Origin: an uncultured Clostridia bacterium
Lineage (GTDB): Bacteria > Bacillota > Clostridia > Oscillospirales > Ruminococcaceae
Direction: 5' to 3'
NCBI GenBank assembly: GCA_944386045.1
Contig: CALWZO010000026.1
Coordinates: 1-62,792 of the forward strand
DNA length: 62,792 nt
Part shown: positions 8,443 to 16,179 of the stretch, one piece after another
How positions within the stretch are numbered: the first letter of the stretch is position 1
Layout: every line of letters begins with the position of its first letter
The notes under the pieces: model-generated
Seen by the model: the letters and a program-made list of their open reading frames with translations, nothing else
The model's database searches: none
What the model was told of the DNA's origin: nothing
Program-made: the position numbers and the translations under genes

Positions 8443-8653
8443 TATCTGATTTCCTTTATAAATTAAAAAACGCTTGGCTTTCTGTTTTGCAGCCGGACTT
8501 TTGCCGCCAAAGCAAAAGACCGTTTACAGGCGGCGCACAGTTTATCTGCCCTGTGATGCCGCGTCCGAAAATTTTATAAGGCAGGTTTAAATACAGCGGC
8601 CGGATTGTATAAAGCAGCAGACGGGCAGCTTTGTTTTCGGCTGCAAAGATGTT

Positions 8654-9088
8654 TCAGAAAATTTTTTTAAAATTTATCTGCTTTTTGCCGCCGTCATAAC
8701 CGCACACGGCATAAAATTTGTGGGCGTCCTTTCGGCCTTCGCCGCTGACCAGGCGCACTCCGGCAGCACCGGTGCGCCGGGCCCGGTTTTCGGCTGCCGA
8801 CAGCAGTGCGCGCCCTATGCCGCGCCTTTGGTATTGCCGCGCTGTGGCAATGCCCAGGATATTTTTCATGTGGGGAGCATACAGGGTGTCATAGCCCTCC
8901 AGGTGTATATATCCCACAACCTGTTCATCGGCCTCTGCCACAAAAATTTTTTGTGACGGGTCAGCCAGCCGTTTTTCCAGTTTTTTCATCGTTTCCCGGA
9001 GGGGAAAATCATATCCCATCTGCCGCCGGTTAAGCTGTTGTATATACGGCCCGTCTGCAATTTTACATTCTCTTATAATAAAATTCAT
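8654..9088 (-). CDS. GNAT family N-acetyltransferase
   Basis: A 144-residue GNAT-fold protein. The acetyl-CoA pyrophosphate-binding loop reads RQYQRRGIGRALL and the C-terminal motif is HKFYAVCGYDGG. It stands between the anti-sigma-like gene and the hydrogenase-like gene on the same strand, with 23 bases before it and about 210 bases after it. Acceptor unknown; an amino group of a protein or small molecule is typical. Its position within the hydrogenase signalling set may be functional or a chance insertion. Confidence 0.8.
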   Translation of the reverse strand: MNFIIRECKIADGPYIQQLNRRQMGYDFPLRETMKKLEKRLADPSQKIFVAEADEQVVGYIHLEGYDTLYAPHMKNILGIATARQYQRRGIGRALLSAAENRARRTGAAGVRLVSGEGRKDAHKFYAVCGYDGGKKQINFKKIF

Positions 9089-9111
9089 TTATATATATTG
9101 TTTATGTATGA

Positions 9112-9540
9112 TCAGTCCTTCAGGTATACGGCCATTTTTATATGCGTGCCCTGGCCGACTGTTGACTGAATGTCAAATTCATCGGTGTATTTTTTCATGT
9201 TGGGCAGGCCCATTCCGGCGCCAAACCCCAGCGAGCGCACCGCGTCGCTGGCCCCGGAATATCCTTCAGTCATGGCCAGCGGAATATCGGCTATGCCCGG
9301 CCCCTCATCGTCCAGAAACATCTGCACCTTGTCGGGATACACCAGCACGGTTATCTGTCCGCCGCCGGCATGGATTGCCAGGTTTATCTCGCCTTCATAC
9401 AGGCTTATGGCGATGTTTCGCAGGCTTTTGGGGTCAACGCCCATGGTTTTCAGTTTGCTTTTCAGGTCGGCCGACGCCTGGCCCGCCGCTGAAAAATCAT
9501 CCCCGGGCACAGTGTATACAAATTTTATTGCGTCCATCAT
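9112..9540 (-). CDS. Anti-sigma-factor-like serine kinase (HATPase, RsbW/SpoIIAB type)
   Basis: A 142-residue GHKL ATPase without a histidine-phosphotransfer domain. The N-box region reads SLYEGEINLAIHA, with Glu and Asn positioned as in RsbW/SpoIIAB kinases, and the ATP lid motifs DDEGPGI and GFGAGMGLPNM follow. Its start overlaps the stop of the DRTGG gene by four bases, indicating translational coupling. Such kinases phosphorylate anti-anti-sigma-like partners; none is encoded nearby, so DRTGG or the hydrogenase-like protein may be partners (inference). Confidence 0.82.
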   Translation of the reverse strand: MMDAIKFVYTVPGDDFSAAGQASADLKSKLKTMGVDPKSLRNIAISLYEGEINLAIHAGGGQITVLVYPDKVQMFLDDEGPGIADIPLAMTEGYSGASDAVRSLGFGAGMGLPNMKKYTDEFDIQSTVGQGTHIKMAVYLKD

Positions 9541-9878
9541 GCACCCCTCAGTCCGTTGTCATACAGTATGCCGCAGCAGGAAAACATGGGCATATCGGTG
9601 CACAGCACACATATGTTGCTTTTTACCGCCAGTTCCAGCGACAGCCGGTCGGGTTTTTTGCCCCTTACATACACTACACAGACCATGTCCATCATGTCGG
9701 CTGTGCGTATCACCTGGGGGTTGTTCAGGCCGGTTATCAGCACGGCCTGGTCTTTTACATAGGCCAGCACATCGCTCATCATATCACTGCCGCAGGCGGT
9801 GTGCACTTCGGTTTCCACGCTTATTTCAGGGGTCAGGATCTGTGCGCTCAGCAACGCTGCAATATCTTTGATTTTCAA
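9537..9878 (-). CDS. DRTGG-domain protein (proximal copy)
   Basis: A 113-residue DRTGG-family protein, first gene of the minus-strand signalling set. Features include the GSDMMSDVLAYV segment and the C-terminal CTDMPMFSCCGILY loop. The start is a TTG with AAAGGAG (complement of 9886-9892) seven bases upstream; there is no ATG in a better position. It is divergent from hydC across 305 bases. The family has no assigned reaction. Confidence 0.72.
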   Translation of the reverse strand: MKIKDIAALLSAQILTPEISVETEVHTACGSDMMSDVLAYVKDQAVLITGLNNPQVIRTADMMDMVCVVYVRGKKPDRLSLELAVKSNICVLCTDMPMFSCCGILYDNGLRGA

Positions 9879-10183
9879 TTTTCTTCTCCTTTGTTGTTTG
9901 TATAATGCAATTTACCCTGCAAAAGGTAAATATTATTGATTTTATCGATAAAACAGTGTACAATAGTACCATATTTTATTCTATTATATCACACTTTTTT
10001 ATTAAAAGCACCAAAATAAATATATCACGGTCAATAAATTTTTAACAAAGCCACAAAATTGAGCCGACAGGGTGAATTTTGATAAAATATTATAGATAAA
10101 AAATTATTTATTTGATATAATTGTATATGCAATAATACGGTAATTTTTGTTCAAATAAACAACAAAAATACAGGAGGACTATA
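9879..10183. other. Divergent control region between the two hydrogenase-linked operons
   Basis: AT-rich region with three inverted repeats: TTTACC (9911-9916) with GGTAAA (9925-9930); the 14-base palindrome TTTTATCGATAAAA (9940-9953); and TTTTTGTT (10144-10151) with AACAAAAA (10161-10168). A candidate plus-strand promoter has TATAAT at 10116-10121. The minus-strand promoter is not clear to me. Confidence 0.6.
10093..10121 (+). promoter_or_regulatory. Candidate hyd operon promoter
   Basis: TAGATA (10093-10098), 17-base spacer, TATAAT (10116-10121). The -10 is perfect, the -35 is weak. The TTTTTGTT inverted repeat lies about 25 bases downstream, where a bound repressor could block transcription; its half-sites resemble Rex sites (TTGTT...AACAA) but with nine rather than eight bases between them. 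Confidence 0.5.
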
Positions 10184-10684
10184 ATGAAGAAAATTTCAAA
10201 ACTGCCTTTTAACGGTACGCCCGAGCAGGAAGCGCAGCTGAAAGCCTGGCTGGACGAAAACGGCAAAAAACCGGGTGCCGCCATGCCGGCGTTGCAGCAT
10301 GCACAGGAAATTTACGGCTATCTGCCGGTGGAAGTGCTGAGAATGGTGGCCCGGGGCACAGGAAAAAGCCTGGAAGAAATTTATGGAATAGCTACATTTT
10401 ACGCACAGTTTTCTCTTTCTCCCAAAGGTAAGTACAAAATCGCGGTATGCCTGGGTACGGCATGCTATGTAAAAGGAAGCGGAAAGATTTTGGAAAAACT
10501 GGAAGAAAAGCTGGGAATACAAAGCGGTGACTGCCGCGAAGACGGCGTATTTTCTCTGGAATCTTCCCGCTGTATCGGCGCCTGCGGTCTGGCACCGGTA
10601 TTTACCATCAACGAAGATGTTTACGGCCGCGTCAGCCCGGAAGGAAACGAGCTGGACGCAATCCTGGCCAAATATCAGGGATAA
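10184..10684 (+). CDS. hydC: Electron-bifurcating [FeFe]-hydrogenase, NuoE-like subunit
   Basis: A 166-residue NuoE/HoxE-type thioredoxin-fold protein carrying one [2Fe-2S] cluster, ligated by Cys89, Cys94, Cys130 and Cys134 (motifs CLGTAC and CIGAC). In trimeric bifurcating hydrogenases HydC passes electrons between NADH-linked HydB and the rest of the complex. AGGAGG at 10172-10177 fixes the ATG. It is the first gene of hydC-HATPase-hydD-like-hydB-hydA. Confidence 0.9.
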   Translation: MKKISKLPFNGTPEQEAQLKAWLDENGKKPGAAMPALQHAQEIYGYLPVEVLRMVARGTGKSLEEIYGIATFYAQFSLSPKGKYKIAVCLGTACYVKGSGKILEKLEEKLGIQSGDCREDGVFSLESSRCIGACGLAPVFTINEDVYGRVSPEGNELDAILAKYQG

Positions 10685-10687
10685 ATC

Positions 10688-11242
10688 ATGCAGGAACTTT
10701 CTTTAAACATACTGGACATAGCCCAGAATTGCATAAGCGCCGGCGCATCGCTGGTGGAAATTGACATAGAGGTTTTTGGCCAAAGGCAGGAAATGCTGGA
10801 AATAACGGTGCGCGACGACGGCGCCGGCATGGACCGGCGGACACTGCAGCGTGTGGAAAGCCCGTTTTTCACATCCCGTACCACCAGGAAGGTGGGCATG
10901 GGCATACCTTTGTTCAAGCAGGCCGCACAGATGAGCGGCGGCAGTTTTTCCATAGACAGCCGGCCGGGCAAGGGCACCGTTGTGAAAGCCGTGTTTGACA
11001 CATCAAACATAGACTGCGCCCCCCTGGGTGAAGTGTGGGATACTGTGGGCATACTGATACAGATGAACCCGGATGTGGATTTTGTCTACCGTGTAAAAAA
11101 CGGCCGGGAAGTTTTTGAATGTGACACGCGATACCTCAAGCAGGTTATGGAAGGCCGGGGCCTTGGGGACATTGCCGTTATCCAGTGGATTAAAGAATAC
11201 ATAGAAGAAAACCAGTTTGAAATATTGAAAAGGAGATATTGA
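10688..11242 (+). CDS. HATPase-domain protein of the hyd operon
   Basis: A 184-residue protein with a GHKL ATPase core: N-box near NCISAGAS, G1 box RDDGAGMD, and the lid region SPFFTSRTTRKVGMGIPL. It has no sensor or histidine-phosphoacceptor domain, and after residue 115 carries an unassigned tail. It starts three bases after hydC and ends overlapping the next ribosome binding region. Similar genes occur in bifurcating hydrogenase operons such as that of Acetobacterium woodii (from memory). A role in assembly or regulation of the hydrogenase is inferred from position only. Confidence 0.8.
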   Translation: MQELSLNILDIAQNCISAGASLVEIDIEVFGQRQEMLEITVRDDGAGMDRRTLQRVESPFFTSRTTRKVGMGIPLFKQAAQMSGGSFSIDSRPGKGTVVKAVFDTSNIDCAPLGEVWDTVGILIQMNPDVDFVYRVKNGREVFECDTRYLKQVMEGRGLGDIAVIQWIKEYIEENQFEILKRRY

Positions 11243-11244
11243 AG

Positions 11245-11613
11245 ATGAAAAGTTTGCGGGAATTACAGGCTATCAGGGATAAAATGAAAGCATCCGTAAA
11301 TACGCGCGAAGGTGCCGGCGAAGGCAAAATGCGCATTCTGGTGGGCATGGCCACCTGCGGTATAGCCGCCGGAGCACGCCCGGTGCTGAACGCTTTCAGC
11401 GAAGAAATACTGAAAAGGGACATACATGATGTGATTGTTTCCCAGACAGGCTGCATTGGTATATGCCAGTTTGAGCCTGTGGTGGAAGTAATTGAAGGCG
11501 ACAAAAAAACCACATATGTAAAGATGGACCCTGAAAAGGTAAAAAGGGTTGTTGTGGAACATGTAATAGGAAAAAATCCGGTGACCGAATTTACCATCGG
11601 CGCCATGAAATAA
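11245..11613 (+). CDS. HydD-like thioredoxin-fold ferredoxin-related protein
   Basis: A 122-residue protein related to [2Fe-2S] thioredoxin-like ferredoxins. Only three of the usual four ligands are visible: Cys38, Cys70 and Cys74 (motifs MATCGIAAG and TGCIGIC); the position five residues after Cys38 is Gly43 instead of Cys. A normal [2Fe-2S] cluster is therefore doubtful. ATG at 11245 is preferred over TTG at 11239 because AGGAG (11231-11235) is nine bases from the ATG but only three from the TTG. It sits between HATPase and hydB genes, as HydD-type subunits do. Confidence 0.78.
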   Translation: MKSLRELQAIRDKMKASVNTREGAGEGKMRILVGMATCGIAAGARPVLNAFSEEILKRDIHDVIVSQTGCIGICQFEPVVEVIEGDKKTTYVKMDPEKVKRVVVEHVIGKNPVTEFTIGAMK

Positions 11614-11632
11614 GCTGAAAGAGGTATAAAAA

Positions 11633-13420
11633 ATGTATAGAAGTCATGTAATGGTATGTGGCGGTACAGGCTGTACCTCCTCAGGCTCAGAAAAAATAAT
11701 TGAAGAATTTAACAGAGAGATAGCCGCAGTGGGCCTCAACGAAGAGGTCAAGGTTATCAGGACAGGCTGTTTCGGTCTGTGCGCTTTGGGTCCCATTGTT
11801 GTGGTTTATCCCGAAGGCAGCTTTTACAGCATGGTAAAAGCCGAAGATGTAAAGGAAATTGTTGACGAACATCTGCTGAAAGGCAGGGTTGTCACCAGAC
11901 TGCTGTATGATGAAACAGTGCACGGCGAAACCATAAAAAGCCTTAACGAAACCGAATTTTACCGTCATCAGATGAGGGTTGCCCTGCGCAACTGCGGCCG
12001 TATAGACCCGGACAATATCGAAGAGTATATCGGTTATGACGGATATGCCGCTTTGGGCAAAGTGCTGACAGAAATGACACCGGACGATGTCATCAAAGTA
12101 ATAACAGACTCCGGCCTGCGCGGACGCGGCGGCGGCGGTTTCCCCACCGGCAGAAAATGGCGGCTGGCCGCAGTGAATGAAAGCGACCAGAAATATGTCT
12201 GCTGCAACGCCGACGAAGGCGACCCGGGCGCATTTATGGACAGAAGTATCCTGGAAGGCGACCCCCATTCAGTAATCGAGGCCATGGCCATCGCCGCCTA
12301 TGCCATAGGCGCGACCAAGGGTTATGTTTATATCCGCGCCGAATACCCGATAGCTGTTCAGCGCTTGCAGAAAGCCATTGAAGACGCCAGGGCTTACGGC
12401 CTGCTGGGCAAAGACATATTCGGCACAGGTTTCAATTTTGACCTGGAAATAAAACTGGGCGCCGGCGCATTTGTATGCGGCGAAGAAACAGCCCTTATGC
12501 GTTCCATCGAAGGCAACCGCGGCGAACCCCGCCCCCGTCCGCCTTATCCGGCGCTGAAAGGTCTGTTCGGCAAACCCACAATCCTGAACAATGTGGAAAC
12601 ATACGCCAACATACCCCAGATAATACTTAAAGGTGCCGACTGGTTTGCCTCCATGGGTACCGAAAAGTCCAAAGGTACAAAAGTTTTTGCCCTGGGCGGC
12701 AAAATCAAAAACACCGGCCTGGTGGAAATCCCCATGGGCACAACCCTGAGAACCGTTATCGAAGATATCGGCGGCGGCATACCAAACGGAAAACAGTTCA
12801 AAGCTGCCCAGACAGGCGGCCCTTCCGGCGGCTGTATCCCGGCCTCCCTTATCGACACACCCATGGACTACGACAGCCTGCTGGCAATAGGCTCCATGAT
12901 GGGTTCCGGCGGTCTTATCGTAATGGACGAAGACACCTGTATGGTTGATATAGCCAAATTCTTCCTGCAGTTTACCGTGGAAGAATCCTGCGGCAAATGC
13001 GCTCCCTGCCGTATTGGTACCAAGCGCCTGCTGGAACTGCTGGACAAGATAACCAGCGGCAACGGCGAAATGGAAGACCTGGACAAGATAGAAGAACTGG
13101 CCACATTTATCAAGGAAAACAGCCAGTGCGGCCTGGGCCAGTCTGCACCCAACCCGGTTCTGTCCACATTGCACTATTTCCGTGACGAGTACATCTCCCA
13201 CATCAAGGACAAAAAATGTCCTGCCGGCGTCTGCAAGAGCCTGCTCACATACAGGATTATGGCCGACAAATGTAAGGGCTGTACACTGTGTAAGAGGGTT
13301 TGTCCCGTGGGCGCCATCAGCGGCGAAGTCAGAAATCCCCACGCCATCGACCCCGCCAAATGTATCAAGTGCGGCGCATGTATGGCCGGCTGTAAGTTTG
13401 GCGCCATCGTCAGAGAATAG
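11633..13420 (+). CDS. hydB: Electron-bifurcating [FeFe]-hydrogenase, flavin/NADH subunit
   Basis: A 595-residue NuoF-type subunit that binds FMN and NAD(H). Domains in order: N-terminal thioredoxin-like [2Fe-2S] (Cys9, 14, 46, 50); FMN/NAD core with the glycine-rich GRGGGGFPTGRKW near residue 165 and DEGDPGAFMDR; NuoF [4Fe-4S] (Cys453, 456, 459, 499); and a C-terminal pair of [4Fe-4S] motifs (Cys547/550/553/557 and 577/580/583/587). This full domain set is the hallmark of bifurcating HydB and should allow electrons from NADH and ferredoxin to be combined. AGAGG lies upstream of the ATG. Confidence 0.93.
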   Translation: MYRSHVMVCGGTGCTSSGSEKIIEEFNREIAAVGLNEEVKVIRTGCFGLCALGPIVVVYPEGSFYSMVKAEDVKEIVDEHLLKGRVVTRLLYDETVHGETIKSLNETEFYRHQMRVALRNCGRIDPDNIEEYIGYDGYAALGKVLTEMTPDDVIKVITDSGLRGRGGGGFPTGRKWRLAAVNESDQKYVCCNADEGDPGAFMDRSILEGDPHSVIEAMAIAAYAIGATKGYVYIRAEYPIAVQRLQKAIEDARAYGLLGKDIFGTGFNFDLEIKLGAGAFVCGEETALMRSIEGNRGEPRPRPPYPALKGLFGKPTILNNVETYANIPQIILKGADWFASMGTEKSKGTKVFALGGKIKNTGLVEIPMGTTLRTVIEDIGGGIPNGKQFKAAQTGGPSGGCIPASLIDTPMDYDSLLAIGSMMGSGGLIVMDEDTCMVDIAKFFLQFTVEESCGKCAPCRIGTKRLLELLDKITSGNGEMEDLDKIEELATFIKENSQCGLGQSAPNPVLSTLHYFRDEYISHIKDKKCPAGVCKSLLTYRIMADKCKGCTLCKRVCPVGAISGEVRNPHAIDPAKCIKCGACMAGCKFGAIVRE

Positions 13421-13435
13421 GAGGAAAGAACTGTT

Positions 13436-15190
13436 ATGGAAATGGTTAAAGTTAAAGTTAACGGCATAGAAGTGTCCGTGCCCCGGGGCTCCACTATTCT
13501 CGAGGCAGCCTATCAGGCAGGCATTGACATTCCCACACTGTGCTATCTGAAAGATATAAACGAAATCGGCGCCTGCCGTATATGCGTGGTTGAGGTAAAG
13601 GGCATTAGAGGCCTGGTAACCGCCTGCGTATATCCGGTAAGCGAAGGTATGGAAATATTCACCAACACCGAAAAGGTACACGCCGCCAGAAAGATGAATT
13701 TGGAACTGGTGCTGTCCACACACAACCAGGACTGCCTGGGCTGCGTGCGCAGCGGAAACTGCGAATTGCAGAAACTGACAAAAGATTATGGCATCAAGGA
13801 TACCGATGCATGGTCCGGCGAAAAAATGCAGTGGCCGGTGGACAATTCCGCCGCCCACATGTACCGCGACAACACAAAATGTATTTTGTGCCGCCGCTGT
13901 GTTGCCGCCTGTTCGGCAGTACAGGGCATCGGTGTTATCGGCGCCAACGAAAGAGGCTTTGAAACACACATTGCCTGCGCCTTTGAACAGCCGCTGGACG
14001 CCACCAGCTGTGTAAGCTGCGGCCAGTGTATAGTTGTATGTCCCACCGGCGCCATCGCCGAAAAGGACGATACAGACAAGGTATGGGCGGCAATTCAGGA
14101 CCCGACCAAGCATGTTATCGTGCAGACAGCTCCGTCCATCAGGGTCACCCTGGGCGAAGCCTTCAATATGCCCATCGGCACCAATGTTCAGGGCAAAATG
14201 GTTGCAGCAGCCAGACGCCTGGGCTTTGACAAGGTGTTTGACACCGACTTTGCGGCCGACCTGACAATTATGGAGGAAGCCAACGAATTTTTGGAAAGGG
14301 TGCAGAACGGCGGCACACTGCCGATGATAACCTCCTGTTCACCCGGCTGGGTAAAATACTGCGAAACATTCTTCCCGCAGTTTATCCCCAACCTGTCCTC
14401 CTGCAAGAGCCCGCAGCAGATGTTCGGTTCCGTTGCCAAAACCTATTACGCACAGAAAATGGGCCTGGACCCCAAAGATATAGTTGTTGTGGCTGTAATG
14501 CCCTGTGTTGCCAAAAAATTTGAGGTGGGCAGGGACGACATGTCCGCCGCAGGCGACGGTATCCCGGATGTGGATATAGCCATAACCACCAGGGAGTTCG
14601 CCCGCATGATAGAAAAGGCCGGTCTCAGGTTTGACCGTCTGCCCGACGAGGATTTTGACCCGGCTTTGGGCATAGCCACCGGCGCCGGTCACATCTTCGG
14701 CGCCTCCGGCGGTGTTATGGAAGCGGCTTTGCGTACAGCGGCCGAAACCCTGACAGGCAAAGAGCTGGACAAACCGGACTTTGTGGAAGTGCGCGGCACT
14801 GACAAAGGCATAAAGGAAGCGGTTTACACCGTTGGCGGCAAAACCATCCGCGTATGTGCCGTATCCGGCCTGGCCAACGCCAAAGAAGTGCTGACAAAGG
14901 TTGAAAACGGCGAAGCCTCCTATGACTTTATCGAAGTTATGGCCTGTCCCGGCGGCTGTATCAACGGCGGCGGACAGCCCACACAGCCTGCCAGTGTAAG
15001 GAACTTTGTTGACCTTAAATCCCTGCGCGCCGGCGCCCTGTACAGCCAGGATGAAAAAATGACCATGAGAAAGAGCCATGAAAATCCGCGGATAAAGGAA
15101 CTGTACGATACATTCCTGGGCAAGCCCGGCAGTCACAAAGCTCACGAAATTCTGCACACCAGCTATGTGGCAAGGCCCAAAAACTATTGA
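13436..15190 (+). CDS. hydA: Electron-bifurcating [FeFe]-hydrogenase, catalytic subunit
   Basis: A 584-residue catalytic subunit that produces or oxidises H2. Order: [2Fe-2S] (Cys36, 47, 50, 64); His-Cys3 [4Fe-4S] (His96, Cys100, 103, 109); two [4Fe-4S] (Cys149/152/155/159 and 192/195/198/202); then the H-cluster domain with loops TSCSPGW (Cys301, Ser302), MPCVAKKFE (Cys357) and ACPGGCINGGG (Cys504, Cys508). The first loop has Ser where the best-studied enzymes have a second Cys. It ends in the typical AHEILH segment without the extra C-terminal [2Fe-2S] domain of Thermotoga HydA. AGGAGG is 10 bases upstream of the ATG. Confidence 0.93.
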   Translation: MEMVKVKVNGIEVSVPRGSTILEAAYQAGIDIPTLCYLKDINEIGACRICVVEVKGIRGLVTACVYPVSEGMEIFTNTEKVHAARKMNLELVLSTHNQDCLGCVRSGNCELQKLTKDYGIKDTDAWSGEKMQWPVDNSAAHMYRDNTKCILCRRCVAACSAVQGIGVIGANERGFETHIACAFEQPLDATSCVSCGQCIVVCPTGAIAEKDDTDKVWAAIQDPTKHVIVQTAPSIRVTLGEAFNMPIGTNVQGKMVAAARRLGFDKVFDTDFAADLTIMEEANEFLERVQNGGTLPMITSCSPGWVKYCETFFPQFIPNLSSCKSPQQMFGSVAKTYYAQKMGLDPKDIVVVAVMPCVAKKFEVGRDDMSAAGDGIPDVDIAITTREFARMIEKAGLRFDRLPDEDFDPALGIATGAGHIFGASGGVMEAALRTAAETLTGKELDKPDFVEVRGTDKGIKEAVYTVGGKTIRVCAVSGLANAKEVLTKVENGEASYDFIEVMACPGGCINGGGQPTQPASVRNFVDLKSLRAGALYSQDEKMTMRKSHENPRIKELYDTFLGKPGSHKAHEILHTSYVARPKNY

Positions 15191-15209
15191 TAAATATTTT
15201 ATAACAATA

Positions 15210-15238
15210 AAAACGCGCCTTTACCGGGCGCGTTTTTT
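15210..15238 (+). terminator. Terminator of the hyd operon
   Basis: ACGCGCC (15213-15219) pairs with GGCGCGT (15227-15233), followed by a T run. Confidence 0.85.
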
Positions 15239-15380
15239 GTCGTACAGATAAAAAGAGTATGCTTTTTGCCTTTTTGTACAAAAAATCTCCTTTTATTTCT
15301 ACGGCGATATTTAATTATATTATGTTTTTTCTCTCTGTCTATTATATAATTAAAATATAACAGCAACGGAGGTGGCTTTG

Positions 15381-15974
15381 ATGAGGAAATACATCGGCAA
15401 GCGGTTAATGGTAATTGCGGCAGCGGTGCTGATGCTGTCCATGACTGCCTGCGGGCAGGAAACACAGCAGCGGGCAGCTTCGCCTTTTCCCGTAAAAGCA
15501 CAGACGGTGGAAAATGTGGATTTTGCCCCGGCTAAACAGCGGGTACTGGCCGGCTGGCAGGAGGAGATAGAGCGGTATTTCGGTGACCGGCGGCGGGCGG
15601 AAAAATTTATAAATGACGGTGCCTTTTATGATGTCGTGGTGCTTGTAAACGACAGCCCGGCACAGGGGTATACCGCAAGCGCGGCGCTGACTATGACGGT
15701 GTTCGGCACAAGCGAAGATGTCCTGTTTTTCAGCGATGATATGCTGAAAGGCCTGGAAACAGTGACTATATATTACGGCAGTGAAAAAATGAGCAGCGTT
15801 ATAGCGGTGGATATGACCCGGTGGGAAAAGGGAATGCACAGCGGGGAAGACCGGCTCATCACAAAGGTGACACTTGGCTACCACGCAGTCAGCGGCGACG
15901 GCACCCACAAGCTGGATACGGTGAAAGCTGAATACGAGATACCGATTACAATCAACGCAAAAAATAATGGATAA
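15381..15974 (+). CDS. Putative lipoprotein, unknown function
   Basis: A 197-residue precursor with signal peptide and lipobox MTAC (lipidated Cys24). The mature part is about 170 residues, charged, without motifs I recognise; a strand-rich pattern (TVTIYYGSEKMSSVIAVDM) suggests a beta fold. The ATG at 15381 is chosen because CGGAGG ends eight bases upstream; the GTG at 15372 lies within that site. It is a single-gene unit between two terminators. Confidence 0.7.
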   Translation: MRKYIGKRLMVIAAAVLMLSMTACGQETQQRAASPFPVKAQTVENVDFAPAKQRVLAGWQEEIERYFGDRRRAEKFINDGAFYDVVVLVNDSPAQGYTASAALTMTVFGTSEDVLFFSDDMLKGLETVTIYYGSEKMSSVIAVDMTRWEKGMHSGEDRLITKVTLGYHAVSGDGTHKLDTVKAEYEIPITINAKNNG

Positions 15975-15976
15975 AT

Positions 15977-16001
15977 AAAACCCGGATTAAATCCGGGTTT
16001 T
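15977..16001 (+). terminator. Terminator after the lipoprotein gene
   Basis: AAAACCCGGAT (15977-15987), short loop, ATCCGGGTTTT (15991-16001). Confidence 0.85.
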
Positions 16002-16101
16002 ATTTTGCCCCATGGCTGTATGGATGGCAATTTCTCCTTTGTTTTTTGGTTGATTACAGTCTGCATCAAAAACTTATATATTGAAATATATTAGTCGGAT
16101 T

Positions 16102-16114
16102 ATTAGTCACTAAT
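16102..16114 (+). promoter_or_regulatory. Candidate HxlR operator
   Basis: Perfect 13-base palindrome ATTAGT-C-ACTAAT, about 16 bases upstream of the -35 of the HxlR promoter. A related half-site TTAGTC lies just upstream (16091-16096). Confidence 0.55.
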
Positions 16115-16129
16115 GTTTTTAATAGTTAC

Positions 16130-16158
16130 TTGTGAAAATACGGTATATAAACTATAAT
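16130..16158 (+). promoter_or_regulatory. Promoter of the HxlR gene
   Basis: TTGTGA (16130-16135), 17-base spacer, TATAAT (16153-16158). Confidence 0.7.
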
Positions 16159-16179
16159 TTAAAAAAAGGAGTGGTGAAG

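Noticed and set aside
10144..10168. Definite Rex operator in front of hydC
   Set aside because: Half-sites TTGTT/AACAA are spaced nine rather than eight bases and lack the inner AA/TT pairs, so I keep it only as a generic inverted repeat.
12269..14113. 614-codon open frame on the minus strand across hydB/hydA
   Set aside because: It lies antisense to two well-supported iron-sulfur subunits, is rich in Gly/Ala/His/Phe as expected from the antisense frame of such genes, and has no ribosome binding site or family match.
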